DNA from: Actinomadura latina NBRC 106108
GTDB taxonomy: Bacteria > Actinomycetota > Actinomycetes > Streptosporangiales > Streptosporangiaceae
NCBI RefSeq assembly: GCF_001552195.1
Contig: NZ_BCQS01000028.1
Coordinates: forward strand, 1 to 64,000
Length of the DNA stretch: 64,000 nt
Direction: 5' to 3'
Within the stretch, counting starts at the first letter, position 1, and every line of letters starts with the position of its first letter. The notes under the pieces were generated by a model that worked only from the letters and a program-made list of their open reading frames with translations, ran no database searches and was not told where the DNA came from. The position numbers and the translations under genes were made by a program. This document shows positions 10,075 through 16,773 of this stretch, one piece after another.

Positions 10075-11099
10075 GGGGACACTCCGATCGTGGTCAGCCC
10101 TAGTTCTTCCGGGAGGCCGAGGGCGATGTTGGCGCTCTGGACCGCGCCGCCCGCGGTGCCCTTGGCGAGGTTGTCGACGGCGGCGATCACGACGATGCGG
10201 CCGGCCGCCTCGTCCAGGGCCGTCTGGAGGAGGACGGTGTTCGCCCCGAGCGTCATGGACGTGGCGGGCCACCGGCCCTCGGGCAGCAGGTCGACGAACG
10301 CCTCGCCGGCGTAGGCCCTCTCGTAGGCGGCGCGCAGCGTCGCGGCGGTGACGCCGGGCCTGGCCTTGGCCGTGCAGGTCGCGAGGATGCCGCGGCTCAT
10401 CGGCGCGAGCGTCGGGGTGAAGGAGACCGTGACCGGCTCCCCCGCCGCCGCGCTCAGGTTCTGGATCATCTCGGGCGTATGCCTATGCGTGCCGGCGACG
10501 CCGTAAGCGCTGACCGCGCCCATGACCTCGCTGCCGAGCAGGTGCGGCTTGAGGGCCCGTCCGGCGCCGGAGGTACCGGACGCGGCGACCACGACGGCGT
10601 CGGGCTCGGCGAGCCCGGCGGTGTACGCCGGGAACAGCGCGAGCGACACGGCGGTCGGGTAGCAGCCGGGGACCGCGACCCGCCGGGCGCCGCGCAGCGC
10701 GTCCCGGTGGCCGGGCAGTTCGGGCAGCCCGTAGGGCCAGGTGCCCGCGTGCGGCGTCCCGTAGAAGGCTTCCCAGGCGGCCGCGTCGGCGAGGCGGTGG
10801 TCCGCGCCGCAGTCGATGACCAGCACGTCCTCGCCGAGCTGCGCGGCGAGCGGCCCGGACTGGCCGTGCGGCAGCGCCAGGAAGACGACGTCGTGGCCGG
10901 CGAGGGTCTCGGGGGTGGTCTCGGCCAGGACGCGCCCGGCCAGGGATCGCAGGTGGGGCTGGTGCGCGCCCAGCTCGGTGCCCGCGTTGGAGCCCGCCGT
11001 CAGCGCGCCGATCTCGAACTCTGGATGTCCCGCCAGGATGCGCAGCAGCTCGCCGCCCGCGTAACCGCTGGCGCCGGCGACCGCCGTCCGGATTCCCAT
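10071..11099 (-). CDS. argC: N-acetyl-gamma-glutamyl-phosphate reductase
   Basis: NADPH-dependent reduction of N-acetylglutamyl phosphate to the semialdehyde. The NADP-binding GASGYAG is at residues 9-15. The catalytic cysteine lies in VPGCYPTA (near residue 145), and the HRHTPEM segment contains the active-site histidine. The 342-residue form starting at ATG 11099 matches family starts (MGIRTAVAG). An in-frame ATG at 11126 would overlap the promoter -10 region and is rejected. First gene of the argC-J-B-D-F-R operon, directly behind the ARG-box promoter. Confidence 0.96.
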   Translation of the reverse strand: MGIRTAVAGASGYAGGELLRILAGHPEFEIGALTAGSNAGTELGAHQPHLRSLAGRVLAETTPETLAGHDVVFLALPHGQSGPLAAQLGEDVLVIDCGADHRLADAAAWEAFYGTPHAGTWPYGLPELPGHRDALRGARRVAVPGCYPTAVSLALFPAYTAGLAEPDAVVVAASGTSGAGRALKPHLLGSEVMGAVSAYGVAGTHRHTPEMIQNLSAAAGEPVTVSFTPTLAPMSRGILATCTAKARPGVTAATLRAAYERAYAGEAFVDLLPEGRWPATSMTLGANTVLLQTALDEAAGRIVVIAAVDNLAKGTAGGAVQSANIALGLPEELGLTTIGVSP

Positions 11100-11125
11100 C
11101 TCCCCATGCCCTCTCGAAGACAACA

Positions 11126-11160
11126 AGCAAGAGTATGCAGGACCCTGGATTCCTATTCAA
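11126..11160 (-). promoter_or_regulatory. argC promoter with tandem ARG-box-like sites
   Basis: Minus-strand -35 TTGAAT (11155-11160) and -10 CATACT (11132-11137) are 17 nt apart. Two ARG-box-like palindromes overlap them. 11146-11159 reads TGAAT-AGGA-ATCCA on the minus strand, one mismatch from TGAAT-N4-ATTCA. 11126-11139 reads TGCAT-ACTC-TTGCT, a weaker match. Their centres are 20 nt apart, close to the spacing of paired ArgR sites in other bacteria. Binding of the ArgR encoded at the end of this operon would block the promoter. Confidence 0.6.
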
Positions 11161-11213
11161 CGCCGGGTCCCGTTTTCGCAGGCGTTGAGACGAGCGCCAC
11201 ACTGATCGCTGTC

Positions 11214-11256
11214 GTCAACCGAGGTTGACATGGTCGCGGCGTCAACTTATGTTGAC
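11214..11256 (+). promoter_or_regulatory. promoter of the marR operon enclosed in two MarR-type operators
   Basis: Two palindromes lie 27 bp apart centre to centre: GTCAACCGAGGTTGAC (11214-11229) and GTCAACTTATGTTGAC (11241-11256). Both have the half-site GTCAAC. A -35 TTGACA (11225-11230) and -10 TATGTT (11248-11253), with a 17-nt spacer, fall inside them, so a bound dimer on either site would cover a core promoter element. This is the classic layout of MarR autoregulation. The operon transcript would begin near 11260. Confidence 0.7.
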
Positions 11257-11327
11257 ATCATGTCATCGAGAGTATTTAGGACGCTAAAGATTTGCCCTCT
11301 AAACATCGGTTCCCTAACATCTCCCGC

Positions 11328-11825
11328 ATGAAGAACCTCGGTTTCGGCGACCTCGCGATGATCGGCCCCATGGAGGAATGGCCGCTCGGCAGGCTCTTCG
11401 CCACGGCGTCGCGGCTGTCGGCCCCCGTCGCCTGGCGGATCATCGAGAAGCACGGCATCAGCCCCGCCGGGTTCTTCCTGCTCCGGCTGCTCATCGTCGA
11501 GGACGGGCTCCGTCCCGGCGAGGCCGCCAAGCGGCTGCTCGTCACCCCCGCCACGATCACCTCGGTGGCCGACACCCTGGAGCGCAACGGCCACGTCCGG
11601 CGCGAGCGCTCCTACCGCGACCGGCGCGGCGTGATGCTGCGCATCACCGACTCCGGCCGGCATCTGATCGCCGAGAAGTCGCAGCCCATCGGCCGGGACC
11701 TCGGCCGCCTCTACGACGTCGTGGACGAGGGCGACGAGGAGGTCATCCGCAGGTTCCTGGTCAAACTGATCAAACGGTTCGAGGACTACTCCCACGAAGA
11801 GGAAGCGGAGGGAGACGGCGCATGA
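11328..11825 (+). CDS. MarR-family transcriptional regulator
   Basis: Winged-helix regulator of about 165 residues. The recognition helix and wing are visible in PATITSVADTLERNGHVRRERSYRDRRGVMLRITDSG (read in two parts: the helix to about residue 85, the wing to about 105). The C-terminus is acidic. Family members are dimers whose ligand, often a toxic or phenolic compound, releases them from DNA. The start is uncertain: ATG 11328 has no clear ribosome site, while a TTG at 11292 has AGGA 10 nt upstream. It overlaps the exporter ATPase gene by ATGA. It probably represses its own operon through the two palindromes upstream. Confidence 0.9.
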   Translation: MKNLGFGDLAMIGPMEEWPLGRLFATASRLSAPVAWRIIEKHGISPAGFFLLRLLIVEDGLRPGEAAKRLLVTPATITSVADTLERNGHVRRERSYRDRRGVMLRITDSGRHLIAEKSQPIGRDLGRLYDVVDEGDEEVIRRFLVKLIKRFEDYSHEEEAEGDGA

Positions 11826-12790
11826 CCGAACCCCCGGAAGCGGCCGTTCGCACGGTCGGCCTGGAGAAGACCTATCCCGCGTCCGGGCCGCGTCCCGCGG
11901 TGCCCGCCGTGCAGGGCATCGACCTGAACGTCCCGCGCGGCGAGTTCTTCGGCCTGCTCGGGCCGAACGGCGCGGGCAAGTCCACCACCATCGGCATGCT
12001 CACCACGCTGGTCGTCCCGACGGGCGGCAGCGCGCAGGTGACCGGCCTGGACGTGGTGAAGGACGCCGTCGAGATCAAGCGGCGCATCGGCGTGGTGTCG
12101 CAGAACAACACCCTGGACAGCGACCTCACCGTCGCCGAGAACCTGGAGTTCCGCGGCCGCTACTTCGGGCTCGGCGCCCGCGACGCCCGCAGGCGCGCCG
12201 CCGAGCTGCTGGAGCTGTTCGGGCTCACCGAGGCGCGCGGCGGCAACCCGTTCGAGATCTCCGGCGGGCAGGCCAAGCGCGTCATGATCTGCCGGGCCCT
12301 GATGCACGGCCCCGAGGTGCTGTTCCTGGACGAGCCCACCGCCGGCCTCGACCCGCAGACCCGCACCAACCTGTGGGAGGTGCTGCGCGGGCTCCAGGCG
12401 GGCGGCCAGACGATCTTGCTCACGACCCACTACATGGAGGAGGCGGAGGCGCTCTGCGACCGGGTCGCCGTCGTCGACCACGGGAAGATCCTCGCCAGCG
12501 GCACGGTGGACCAGCTGAAGTCCAGCGCCGGCGCCGACACCGTCATCACCGTCACCTACGACGCCGCCGCCCCGCGTGAGATCGAGAAGCTCGGCGACCG
12601 GAACGGCATCAGCAGGGTCGAGGTCAACGACGGCCAGGTCCGCGTCTTCGCCGCCGACCCCGACGGCATCCTCGGCGAACTCGTCACGATCGGGTCCGGC
12701 GCGGGCGTCGGCGTCACCGACGCGACCCAGCTCCGCCCGAGCCTGGAGACCGTCTTCCTCACCCTCACCGGAAGGGAATACCGCGAATGA
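11822..12790 (+). CDS. ABC exporter ATP-binding protein, DrrA type
   Basis: A 322-residue cytoplasmic ATPase of the daunorubicin-resistance (DrrA) family. It has Walker A GPNGAGKST (near residue 50), the signature SGGQAKR (near 148), Walker B VLFLDEPTAGLDP (near 166), an H-loop in LLTTHYMEEAE, and a C-terminal extension of about 90 residues found in DrrA proteins. The ATG overlaps the marR stop (ATGA), and its stop overlaps the permease start the same way. Together they form a drug or lipid exporter; the substrate cannot be read from the sequence. Confidence 0.93.
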   Translation: MTEPPEAAVRTVGLEKTYPASGPRPAVPAVQGIDLNVPRGEFFGLLGPNGAGKSTTIGMLTTLVVPTGGSAQVTGLDVVKDAVEIKRRIGVVSQNNTLDSDLTVAENLEFRGRYFGLGARDARRRAAELLELFGLTEARGGNPFEISGGQAKRVMICRALMHGPEVLFLDEPTAGLDPQTRTNLWEVLRGLQAGGQTILLTTHYMEEAEALCDRVAVVDHGKILASGTVDQLKSSAGADTVITVTYDAAAPREIEKLGDRNGISRVEVNDGQVRVFAADPDGILGELVTIGSGAGVGVTDATQLRPSLETVFLTLTGREYRE

Positions 12791-13638
12791 CCGCCTCCAC
12801 CGCGCCCGCCGTCCTGGCGCCGCCGCCTCCGGCGCGGGCGACGATCCCGCGCACCTTCGCCGCGATGATGGCGCGCGAGGCGCGGGTCATGCGCAAGAAC
12901 TTCCTGTCGACGTTCGTCCGGGTGCTGGTGCAGCCGGTGCTGTTCGTGTTCGTGTTCGCCTACGTCCTGCCGAAGCTCGGCGGCGGCGCGATGGCGGGCG
13001 GGCCGGGCGGGCCGACGTTCTCCACCATCCTCGTGCCGGGCCTCGTCGGCTCGTCCATCATCATGCAGGCGATGATGGCGGTGATCTTCCCGCTGATGAT
13101 GGAGCTGACCTGGCAGAAGTCGATCACCGACCGGGCGCTGGCGCCGGTGCCGATCCCGCTGCTGGCCGCACAGAAGATCATCGCGGCGGCGACGCAGGGG
13201 CTGATCGGCGGGCTGCTGGTCTTCCCCGCGGTGCTGTTCATCCACGCCGAGGGGCAGGCGCCCAAGGTGCACGTGGACAACTGGCCGATCCTGATCCTCG
13301 TGATGGTGGCGGGTTCGCTGCTGTCGGCGGCCGGCGGACTGCTGCTCGGCACGCTGATGAACCCGCAGAAGGTCCAGGTGCTGTTCGCGATGGTGCTGCT
13401 GCCGATGACGATGCTCGGCTGCGTGTACTACCCGTGGTCGGCGCTGGACGACATCCGCTGGCTGCAGATCGCCAGCCTCTTCAACCCCCTCGTCTATGTC
13501 AGCGAGGGGCTGCGCAGCGCGCTCACCCCGGCCATCCCGCACATGCCGGCGTGGGCGTTCCTGCTCGCCATCATCGGCGGGACGGTCCTGCTGACCTGGG
13601 CCGCGACCCGCACCTTCACCAAGCGCGTCCTCACCTGA
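12787..13638 (+). CDS. ABC-2 type exporter permease, DrrB type
   Basis: A 283-residue membrane protein with six predicted hydrophobic segments: about residues 40-60, 80-105, 130-160, 175-200, 205-225 and 255-275. It has the ABC-2 transporter layout of one permease per ATPase gene. It starts with ATGA overlap to the DrrA-like gene and is the last gene of the MarR-controlled operon, followed by a strong terminator. The most likely role is efflux of a hydrophobic compound that is also the MarR ligand (inference). Confidence 0.9.
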   Translation: MTASTAPAVLAPPPPARATIPRTFAAMMAREARVMRKNFLSTFVRVLVQPVLFVFVFAYVLPKLGGGAMAGGPGGPTFSTILVPGLVGSSIIMQAMMAVIFPLMMELTWQKSITDRALAPVPIPLLAAQKIIAAATQGLIGGLLVFPAVLFIHAEGQAPKVHVDNWPILILVMVAGSLLSAAGGLLLGTLMNPQKVQVLFAMVLLPMTMLGCVYYPWSALDDIRWLQIASLFNPLVYVSEGLRSALTPAIPHMPAWAFLLAIIGGTVLLTWAATRTFTKRVLT

Positions 13639-13654
13639 TCCGCGCGGACGCAGC

Positions 13655-13687
13655 GGGGCCCGGGGGTTTAGCCAGCCCCCGGGCCCC
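13655..13687. terminator. bidirectional terminator between the exporter operon and the tRNA-like RNAs
   Basis: A perfect 12-bp stem (GGGGCCCGGGGG 13655-13666, CCCCCGGGCCCC 13676-13687) with a 9-nt loop lies 16 nt after the permease stop and is followed by TTCGTT on the plus strand. It would also stop minus-strand transcription coming from the tRNA-like RNA genes. Confidence 0.8.
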
Positions 13688-13721
13688 TTCGTTACCGCCC
13701 ATTTCGCACGCCGGCGTCAAG

Positions 13722-13825
13722 GTGGACGCGGATCATCCTGAGGCCCTCGTGCGTTGCCGTTACGCCATCGCCCCACGAGCGGAGCGAGCCGGATTCGAAC
13801 CGGCATCCCAAGGGTTGTCGTCCAC
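13722..13825 (-). ncRNA. circularly permuted tRNA-like RNA (Y RNA / YrlA-like), copy 2
   Basis: Read on the minus strand, tRNA parts occur in permuted order. An outer stem GTGGACG (13819-13825) comes first, then CCCTTG (13809-13814), a 4-nt variable region, a T-arm with loop TTCGAAT (13788-13804), an acceptor 3' strand TCGCTCC (13781-13787), a 6-nt loop and the acceptor 5' strand GGGGCGA (13768-13774). These are followed by T-G, a D-arm with GG in its loop (13751-13765), A, CGAGGG (13744-13749) pairing with CCCTTG, and the closing CGTCCAC (13722-13728). The acceptor ends are joined by a loop and the RNA ends leave through the anticodon-stem position, as in bacterial Y RNAs. It cannot be aminoacylated as drawn. 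Ends are estimates. Confidence 0.65.
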
Positions 13826-13864
13826 GTCCGCGCGATCCGGCGATCGGCGGTGAATGCTGAGCTT

Positions 13865-14001
13865 GGAGCGAGAATCTGAGGTTGAGCGGGCGGCTGCCTC
13901 TACCTGTTGGGCCACCCCGGCACGCGTGCCGGGGGCGGGATTCGAACCCGCACTGAACGCTCACCCTGGTCAGCTTCGGCTTCAGCTTCAGCTTGCGCTC
14001 C
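13865..14001 (-). ncRNA. circularly permuted tRNA-like RNA (Y RNA / YrlA-like), copy 1
   Basis: Same permuted architecture as its neighbour. In minus-strand order: outer stem GGAGCG (13996-14001), a purine-rich AAGCTG-type hexamer repeat, TGAGCG (13958-13963), a T-arm with loop TTCGAAT (13935-13951), acceptor strands CCCCGGC (13928-13934) and GCCGGGG (13915-13921) joined by ACGCGT, a D-arm with GG in the loop (13895-13914), CGCTCA (13883-13888) pairing with TGAGCG, then CGCTCC (13865-13870) closing the outer stem. The acceptor hairpin is a perfect 20-bp palindrome in DNA. It lies 70 nt downstream of the unknown-function gene on the same strand, beyond a hairpin. End positions are estimates from the pairing. 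Confidence 0.65.
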
Positions 14002-14008
14002 TCGCGCA

Positions 14009-14030
14009 CCCCCCGCGCAGCGGCGGGGGG
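14009..14030 (-). terminator. hairpin between the unknown-function gene and the tRNA-like RNAs
   Basis: An 8-bp stem (CCCCCCGC 14009-14016, GCGGGGGG 14023-14030) with a 6-nt loop lies 41 nt after the stop at 14071. It may terminate that gene, or mark a processing boundary if the two tRNA-like RNAs are cut out of the same transcript. Confidence 0.5.
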
Positions 14031-14070
14031 ATCCTGTTGAGTTGTCGCGGGCGGGCCCGCCGTGGCCGGG

Positions 14071-14805
14071 TCACCCGAAGATGTAGCCGAACACCGCGTC
14101 ACCGACGCGCTGGTCGGTCACCTCGGCGCCGTTGGCCTCCTCCCGCGCGAACTTCACCGCGTCCTGCAGCTTCTCGATGCGCGCCAGCAGCTCGTTGACC
14201 CGCCTGGCCGGCAGCGCGCCGGAGAACTTCACCGTCGTCCAGTGGCCGACGGCGATGTCCTCGTAGTAGACCTCGACCTGGGCCGGGTGCTTGTCGGTCG
14301 CCTCCGCCTTGACGTGGTTGCGCGGGACCTTCTTGGTCTTCACCGTGCGGACGGGCTCGGTCCGCCACACGTCGGTGGACGGGTCGAACGTCCACGTCTC
14401 GGCGGCGTCCAGGATCGGCAGCTTGCGGAGGAAGGCGTGCAGGTCGTTCAGCTGCTTCTCCAGGAACAGCAGGTAGGTGACCGGCACGTCCCGCACCAGC
14501 GTCGCGCCGTCCACGGTCACGTCGGCGCGGGCGGCGCAGTTCGCCCAGTCCTTGGTGGCGGTGACGTCGAACAGCCGGGTGAGGGAGCGCGTCACGTCCC
14601 GCAGCACGCCCTCGACCGTGACCTGGACGCGGGTGGACTCGGCGGGCAGCTGCTCGCCCTCCTCGTCCTTCGGCTGGTAGGTCCGTGAGATGCCGGACAG
14701 CAGCGGGGCCTTCTGCGTCGACTGGTGCGCCGCCGCCAGGTCCTGGACGGACTTGCTCTTCACGCCCTTCTCGACCGCGATGATCTGGTTGAGCTTCGTC
14801 GGCAT
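14071..14805 (-). CDS. conserved actinobacterial protein of unknown function
   Basis: A 244-residue soluble protein without signal peptide or membrane segment. It starts MPTKLNQIIAVEKGVK at ATG 14805, with an AGGGGAAG ribosome site 8 nt upstream; a longer reading upstream is not supported. I remember close relatives across Streptomyces and allies (possibly the family labelled DUF7873), but know no function. It is rich in charged residues, has a helical C-terminal half (RRVNELLARIEKLQDAVKFA, about 200-220), and a conserved-looking KKVPRNHVKAEATDKHPAQVE stretch (split around residue 170) that is basic enough for RNA contact (speculative). It is the only protein gene immediately upstream of the two tRNA-like RNAs. 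Confidence 0.85.
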   Translation of the reverse strand: MPTKLNQIIAVEKGVKSKSVQDLAAAHQSTQKAPLLSGISRTYQPKDEEGEQLPAESTRVQVTVEGVLRDVTRSLTRLFDVTATKDWANCAARADVTVDGATLVRDVPVTYLLFLEKQLNDLHAFLRKLPILDAAETWTFDPSTDVWRTEPVRTVKTKKVPRNHVKAEATDKHPAQVEVYYEDIAVGHWTTVKFSGALPARRVNELLARIEKLQDAVKFAREEANGAEVTDQRVGDAVFGYIFG

Positions 14806-14878
14806 CTCGTTCACTTCCCCTCGATCGCGAGCACGACCGTAACAGCGCCGATAACGCAAGATCACCTGATTTTTGCCA

Positions 14879-16495
14879 TTACATCGGTTCTGTTTCGGTG
14901 AGGCCGGACGCGCGGTCCATGCGGAGCCGGCGGGTGAGGCCGAGGGTGCGCAGGAACGGGACGTCGTGGCTGACCACGATCAGCGCGCCCTCGTAGGCGG
15001 CGAGGGCCTGGGCGAGCTGCGCGGCGCTGGCCATGTCGAGGTTGTTCGTCGGCTCGTCCAGCATGAGCAGCTGGGGGGCGGGCTCGGCGAGGAGCAAGGA
15101 CGCGAGGACGGCGCGGAAACGCTCGCCGCCCGACAGCGTGCCGGCCGGCTGCTCGGCGCGTGCGCCCCGGAAGAGGAACCGGGCCAGGCCGCCCCTGATA
15201 TCGGTAACGGGGGCGGACGGCGCCTGGGCGCGGACGTTGTCGATGACGCTCAGCCCGTCGTCCAGGACGTCGAGGCGTTGCGGCAGGTAGCGGACGCCGT
15301 CGACACCGATCTTGACGGTCGTCCCCTCCGGCACGCGCTCGCCGGTGAGCGCGCGGAGGAACGTCGTCTTGCCGGAGCCGTTCGGGCCGGTCAGCGCGAT
15401 CCGCTCCGGGCCCCGGACGATCAGCTCGGTGAGCGTGCCGGTCTCCGGCTCGGGCGCGGTCAGGCCGGTCACGGTGACGACCGTGCGGCCCGCCGGGACC
15501 CGCGTGGCGGGCAGCTCGATCCGGATTTCGGCGTCCTCGCGGACGCCCTCCTCGGCCTCGGTGAGCCGGGAGCGGGCGCCGGCGAGGCGCTCCTCGTGCA
15601 TGATGCGGTGCTTGCCCGCCGACTCCTGCGCGGCCCGTTTGCGCGCCCCCATGATGATCTTCGGTTCGCGCTTGTTCTCGAACATCTTGTTCCCGTAGCG
15701 CTTGCGCCTGGCGAGTTTGACGTGGGCCTCCTCCAGTTCGCGCTTCTGGCGGCGCAGGTCCGTCTCGGCGGCCCTGACCGTCCGCTCCGCGGCCTCCTTC
15801 TCGACGGAGAGGAGGTCCTCGTAGGCGGACAGGCCGCCGCCGAACGTCCGGATCGCGCCGTCGCGCAGGTCGGCGATCTCGTCGACGCGGTCGAGCAGCT
15901 CCCGGTCGTGGCTGACCACGACGAGCACGCCCGCCCAGGACGCGACCGCGTCGTAGAGGCGGTGGCGCGCGTCCAGGTCGAGGTTGTTGGTGGGCTCGTC
16001 CAGGAGCAGGACGTCGGGACGCGCGAGGAACCGGGCCGCGAGCCCGACCATCACGGCCTCACCGCCGGACAGGGCCCGGACGGTGCGGTCCAGGCCGAGG
16101 TGGTCGAGGCCGAGGCGGTCGAGCTCGGCGCGGGCGCGCTCCTCGACGTCCCAGTCGTCCCCGACCGCGGTGAAGTTCTCCTCGGTGGCCTCGCCGCGCT
16201 CGATGGCGTGCAGCGCGGCGCGGGTCGCGGTGATGCCGAGCAGGTCCGAGACGGTGGCGGCGTCGTCGAGGACGAGGTTCTGCGGCAGGTAGCCGACCTC
16301 CCCCTCGACGGCGACGGTGCCCGACGCGGGCCGCAGCTCACCGGCGATGATCTTGAGCAGGGTGGACTTGCCGGAGCCGTTGACGCCGATCAGCCCGGTG
16401 CGGCCGGCGCCGAACGCGGCGTCGAGGCCGGCCAGCACGACGGTGCCGTCCGGCCAGGCGAATGACAGGTCCGAGCACACGATGGCGAATGACAT
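14879..16495 (-). CDS. ABC-F family ATPase (ribosome protection / antibiotic resistance type)
   Basis: A soluble protein of 538 residues with two ABC domains and no membrane segment. Domain 1 has GVNGSGKST (near 34) and LSGGEA (near 140). A long charged helical linker (about 220-290, with ARRKRYGNKMFENKR) follows. Domain 2 has GPNGSGKTT (near 365) and LSGGERF (near 450). ABC-F proteins enter the ribosomal E site and dislodge bound antibiotics or relieve stalling. Length and linker recall producer-type macrolide/lincosamide self-resistance proteins. ATG 16495 is the family-like start. Its GGAG site, 9 nt upstream, lies inside a 9-bp leader stem, so expression is probably induced by an opened hairpin. 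The longer in-frame GTG (16612) is less likely. Confidence 0.93.
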   Translation of the reverse strand: MSFAIVCSDLSFAWPDGTVVLAGLDAAFGAGRTGLIGVNGSGKSTLLKIIAGELRPASGTVAVEGEVGYLPQNLVLDDAATVSDLLGITATRAALHAIERGEATEENFTAVGDDWDVEERARAELDRLGLDHLGLDRTVRALSGGEAVMVGLAARFLARPDVLLLDEPTNNLDLDARHRLYDAVASWAGVLVVVSHDRELLDRVDEIADLRDGAIRTFGGGLSAYEDLLSVEKEAAERTVRAAETDLRRQKRELEEAHVKLARRKRYGNKMFENKREPKIIMGARKRAAQESAGKHRIMHEERLAGARSRLTEAEEGVREDAEIRIELPATRVPAGRTVVTVTGLTAPEPETGTLTELIVRGPERIALTGPNGSGKTTFLRALTGERVPEGTTVKIGVDGVRYLPQRLDVLDDGLSVIDNVRAQAPSAPVTDIRGGLARFLFRGARAEQPAGTLSGGERFRAVLASLLLAEPAPQLLMLDEPTNNLDMASAAQLAQALAAYEGALIVVSHDVPFLRTLGLTRRLRMDRASGLTETEPM

Positions 16496-16502
16496 AAGGG
16501 CG

Positions 16503-16541
16503 GTCTCCATGGGTTCGAGCGGTTTCGGGCTGCATGGAGAC
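16503..16541 (-). promoter_or_regulatory. ribosome-site-sequestering hairpin in front of the ABC-F gene
   Basis: The arms GTCTCCATG (16503-16511) and CATGGAGAC (16533-16541) form a perfect 9-bp stem with a 21-nt loop in the ABC-F leader. The minus-strand 3' arm contains GGAG, the only good ribosome-binding site for the ATG at 16495. While the stem is closed the site is masked, the layout of translational attenuators controlling erm, cat and several ABC-F genes. Confidence 0.55.
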
Positions 16542-16601
16542 ACCGCGGGATCGCGCGACGCGCCGGCGGGCATGAGAAAGCCCGGCGAGACGAGGGTCCG
16601 C

Positions 16602-16657
16602 TCTGAGGTCACGTGCGCGGGCCGTGGACGGCCATACGCGCGGTGTCGGACCTCAGA
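16602..16657 (-). promoter_or_regulatory. long upstream leader hairpin of the ABC-F gene
   Basis: The outer arms TCTGAGGTC (16602-16610) and GACCTCAGA (16649-16657) are perfectly complementary. Inside lie partly complementary GC-rich segments and an inner stem GGCCGT/ACGGCC (16620-16633). The element holds a tiny ORF (16609-16635). It could be the first hairpin of an attenuator, or alternatively an operator palindrome. It lies between the ABC-F gene and the divergent LAL regulator. Confidence 0.45.
16609..16635 (-). CDS. possible leader peptide of the ABC-F gene
   Basis: An eight-codon ORF, ATG at 16635 to TGA at 16609, encodes MAVHGPRT. It lies inside the long leader hairpin, 114 nt before the ABC-F start. 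Short leader ORFs where a drug-stalled ribosome refolds the mRNA are typical for inducible ribosome-protection genes. Its ribosome site is weak, so this is a candidate only. Its stop overlaps an in-frame GTG (16612) of the extended ABC-F reading frame. Confidence 0.3.
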   Translation of the reverse strand: MAVHGPRT

Positions 16658-16773
16658 TCCTCAATGGACTCCCCTGCCGGACGGCGATGTGACGGCGTCG
16701 AGGCTACCCGGCCCCCTATCGCGGGGCAAATCACGTCGGAGATTCTCGGTGGATCCTCGCCGGGCGGCCCGGC

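Noticed and set aside
11247..11795. Minus-strand ORF opposite marR
   Set aside because: The plus strand has a clear winged-helix protein; the antisense product has no recognisable features.
13915..13934. 20-bp perfect palindrome as a protein operator
   Set aside because: It is fully explained as the acceptor hairpin of the tRNA-like RNA (arms CCCCGGCACG and CGTGCCGGGG).
13722..14001. Two ordinary tRNA genes on the minus strand
   Set aside because: The T-arms precede the D-arms and the acceptor strands are adjacent hairpin arms rather than ends, so no standard cloverleaf with an anticodon loop can be drawn from either.
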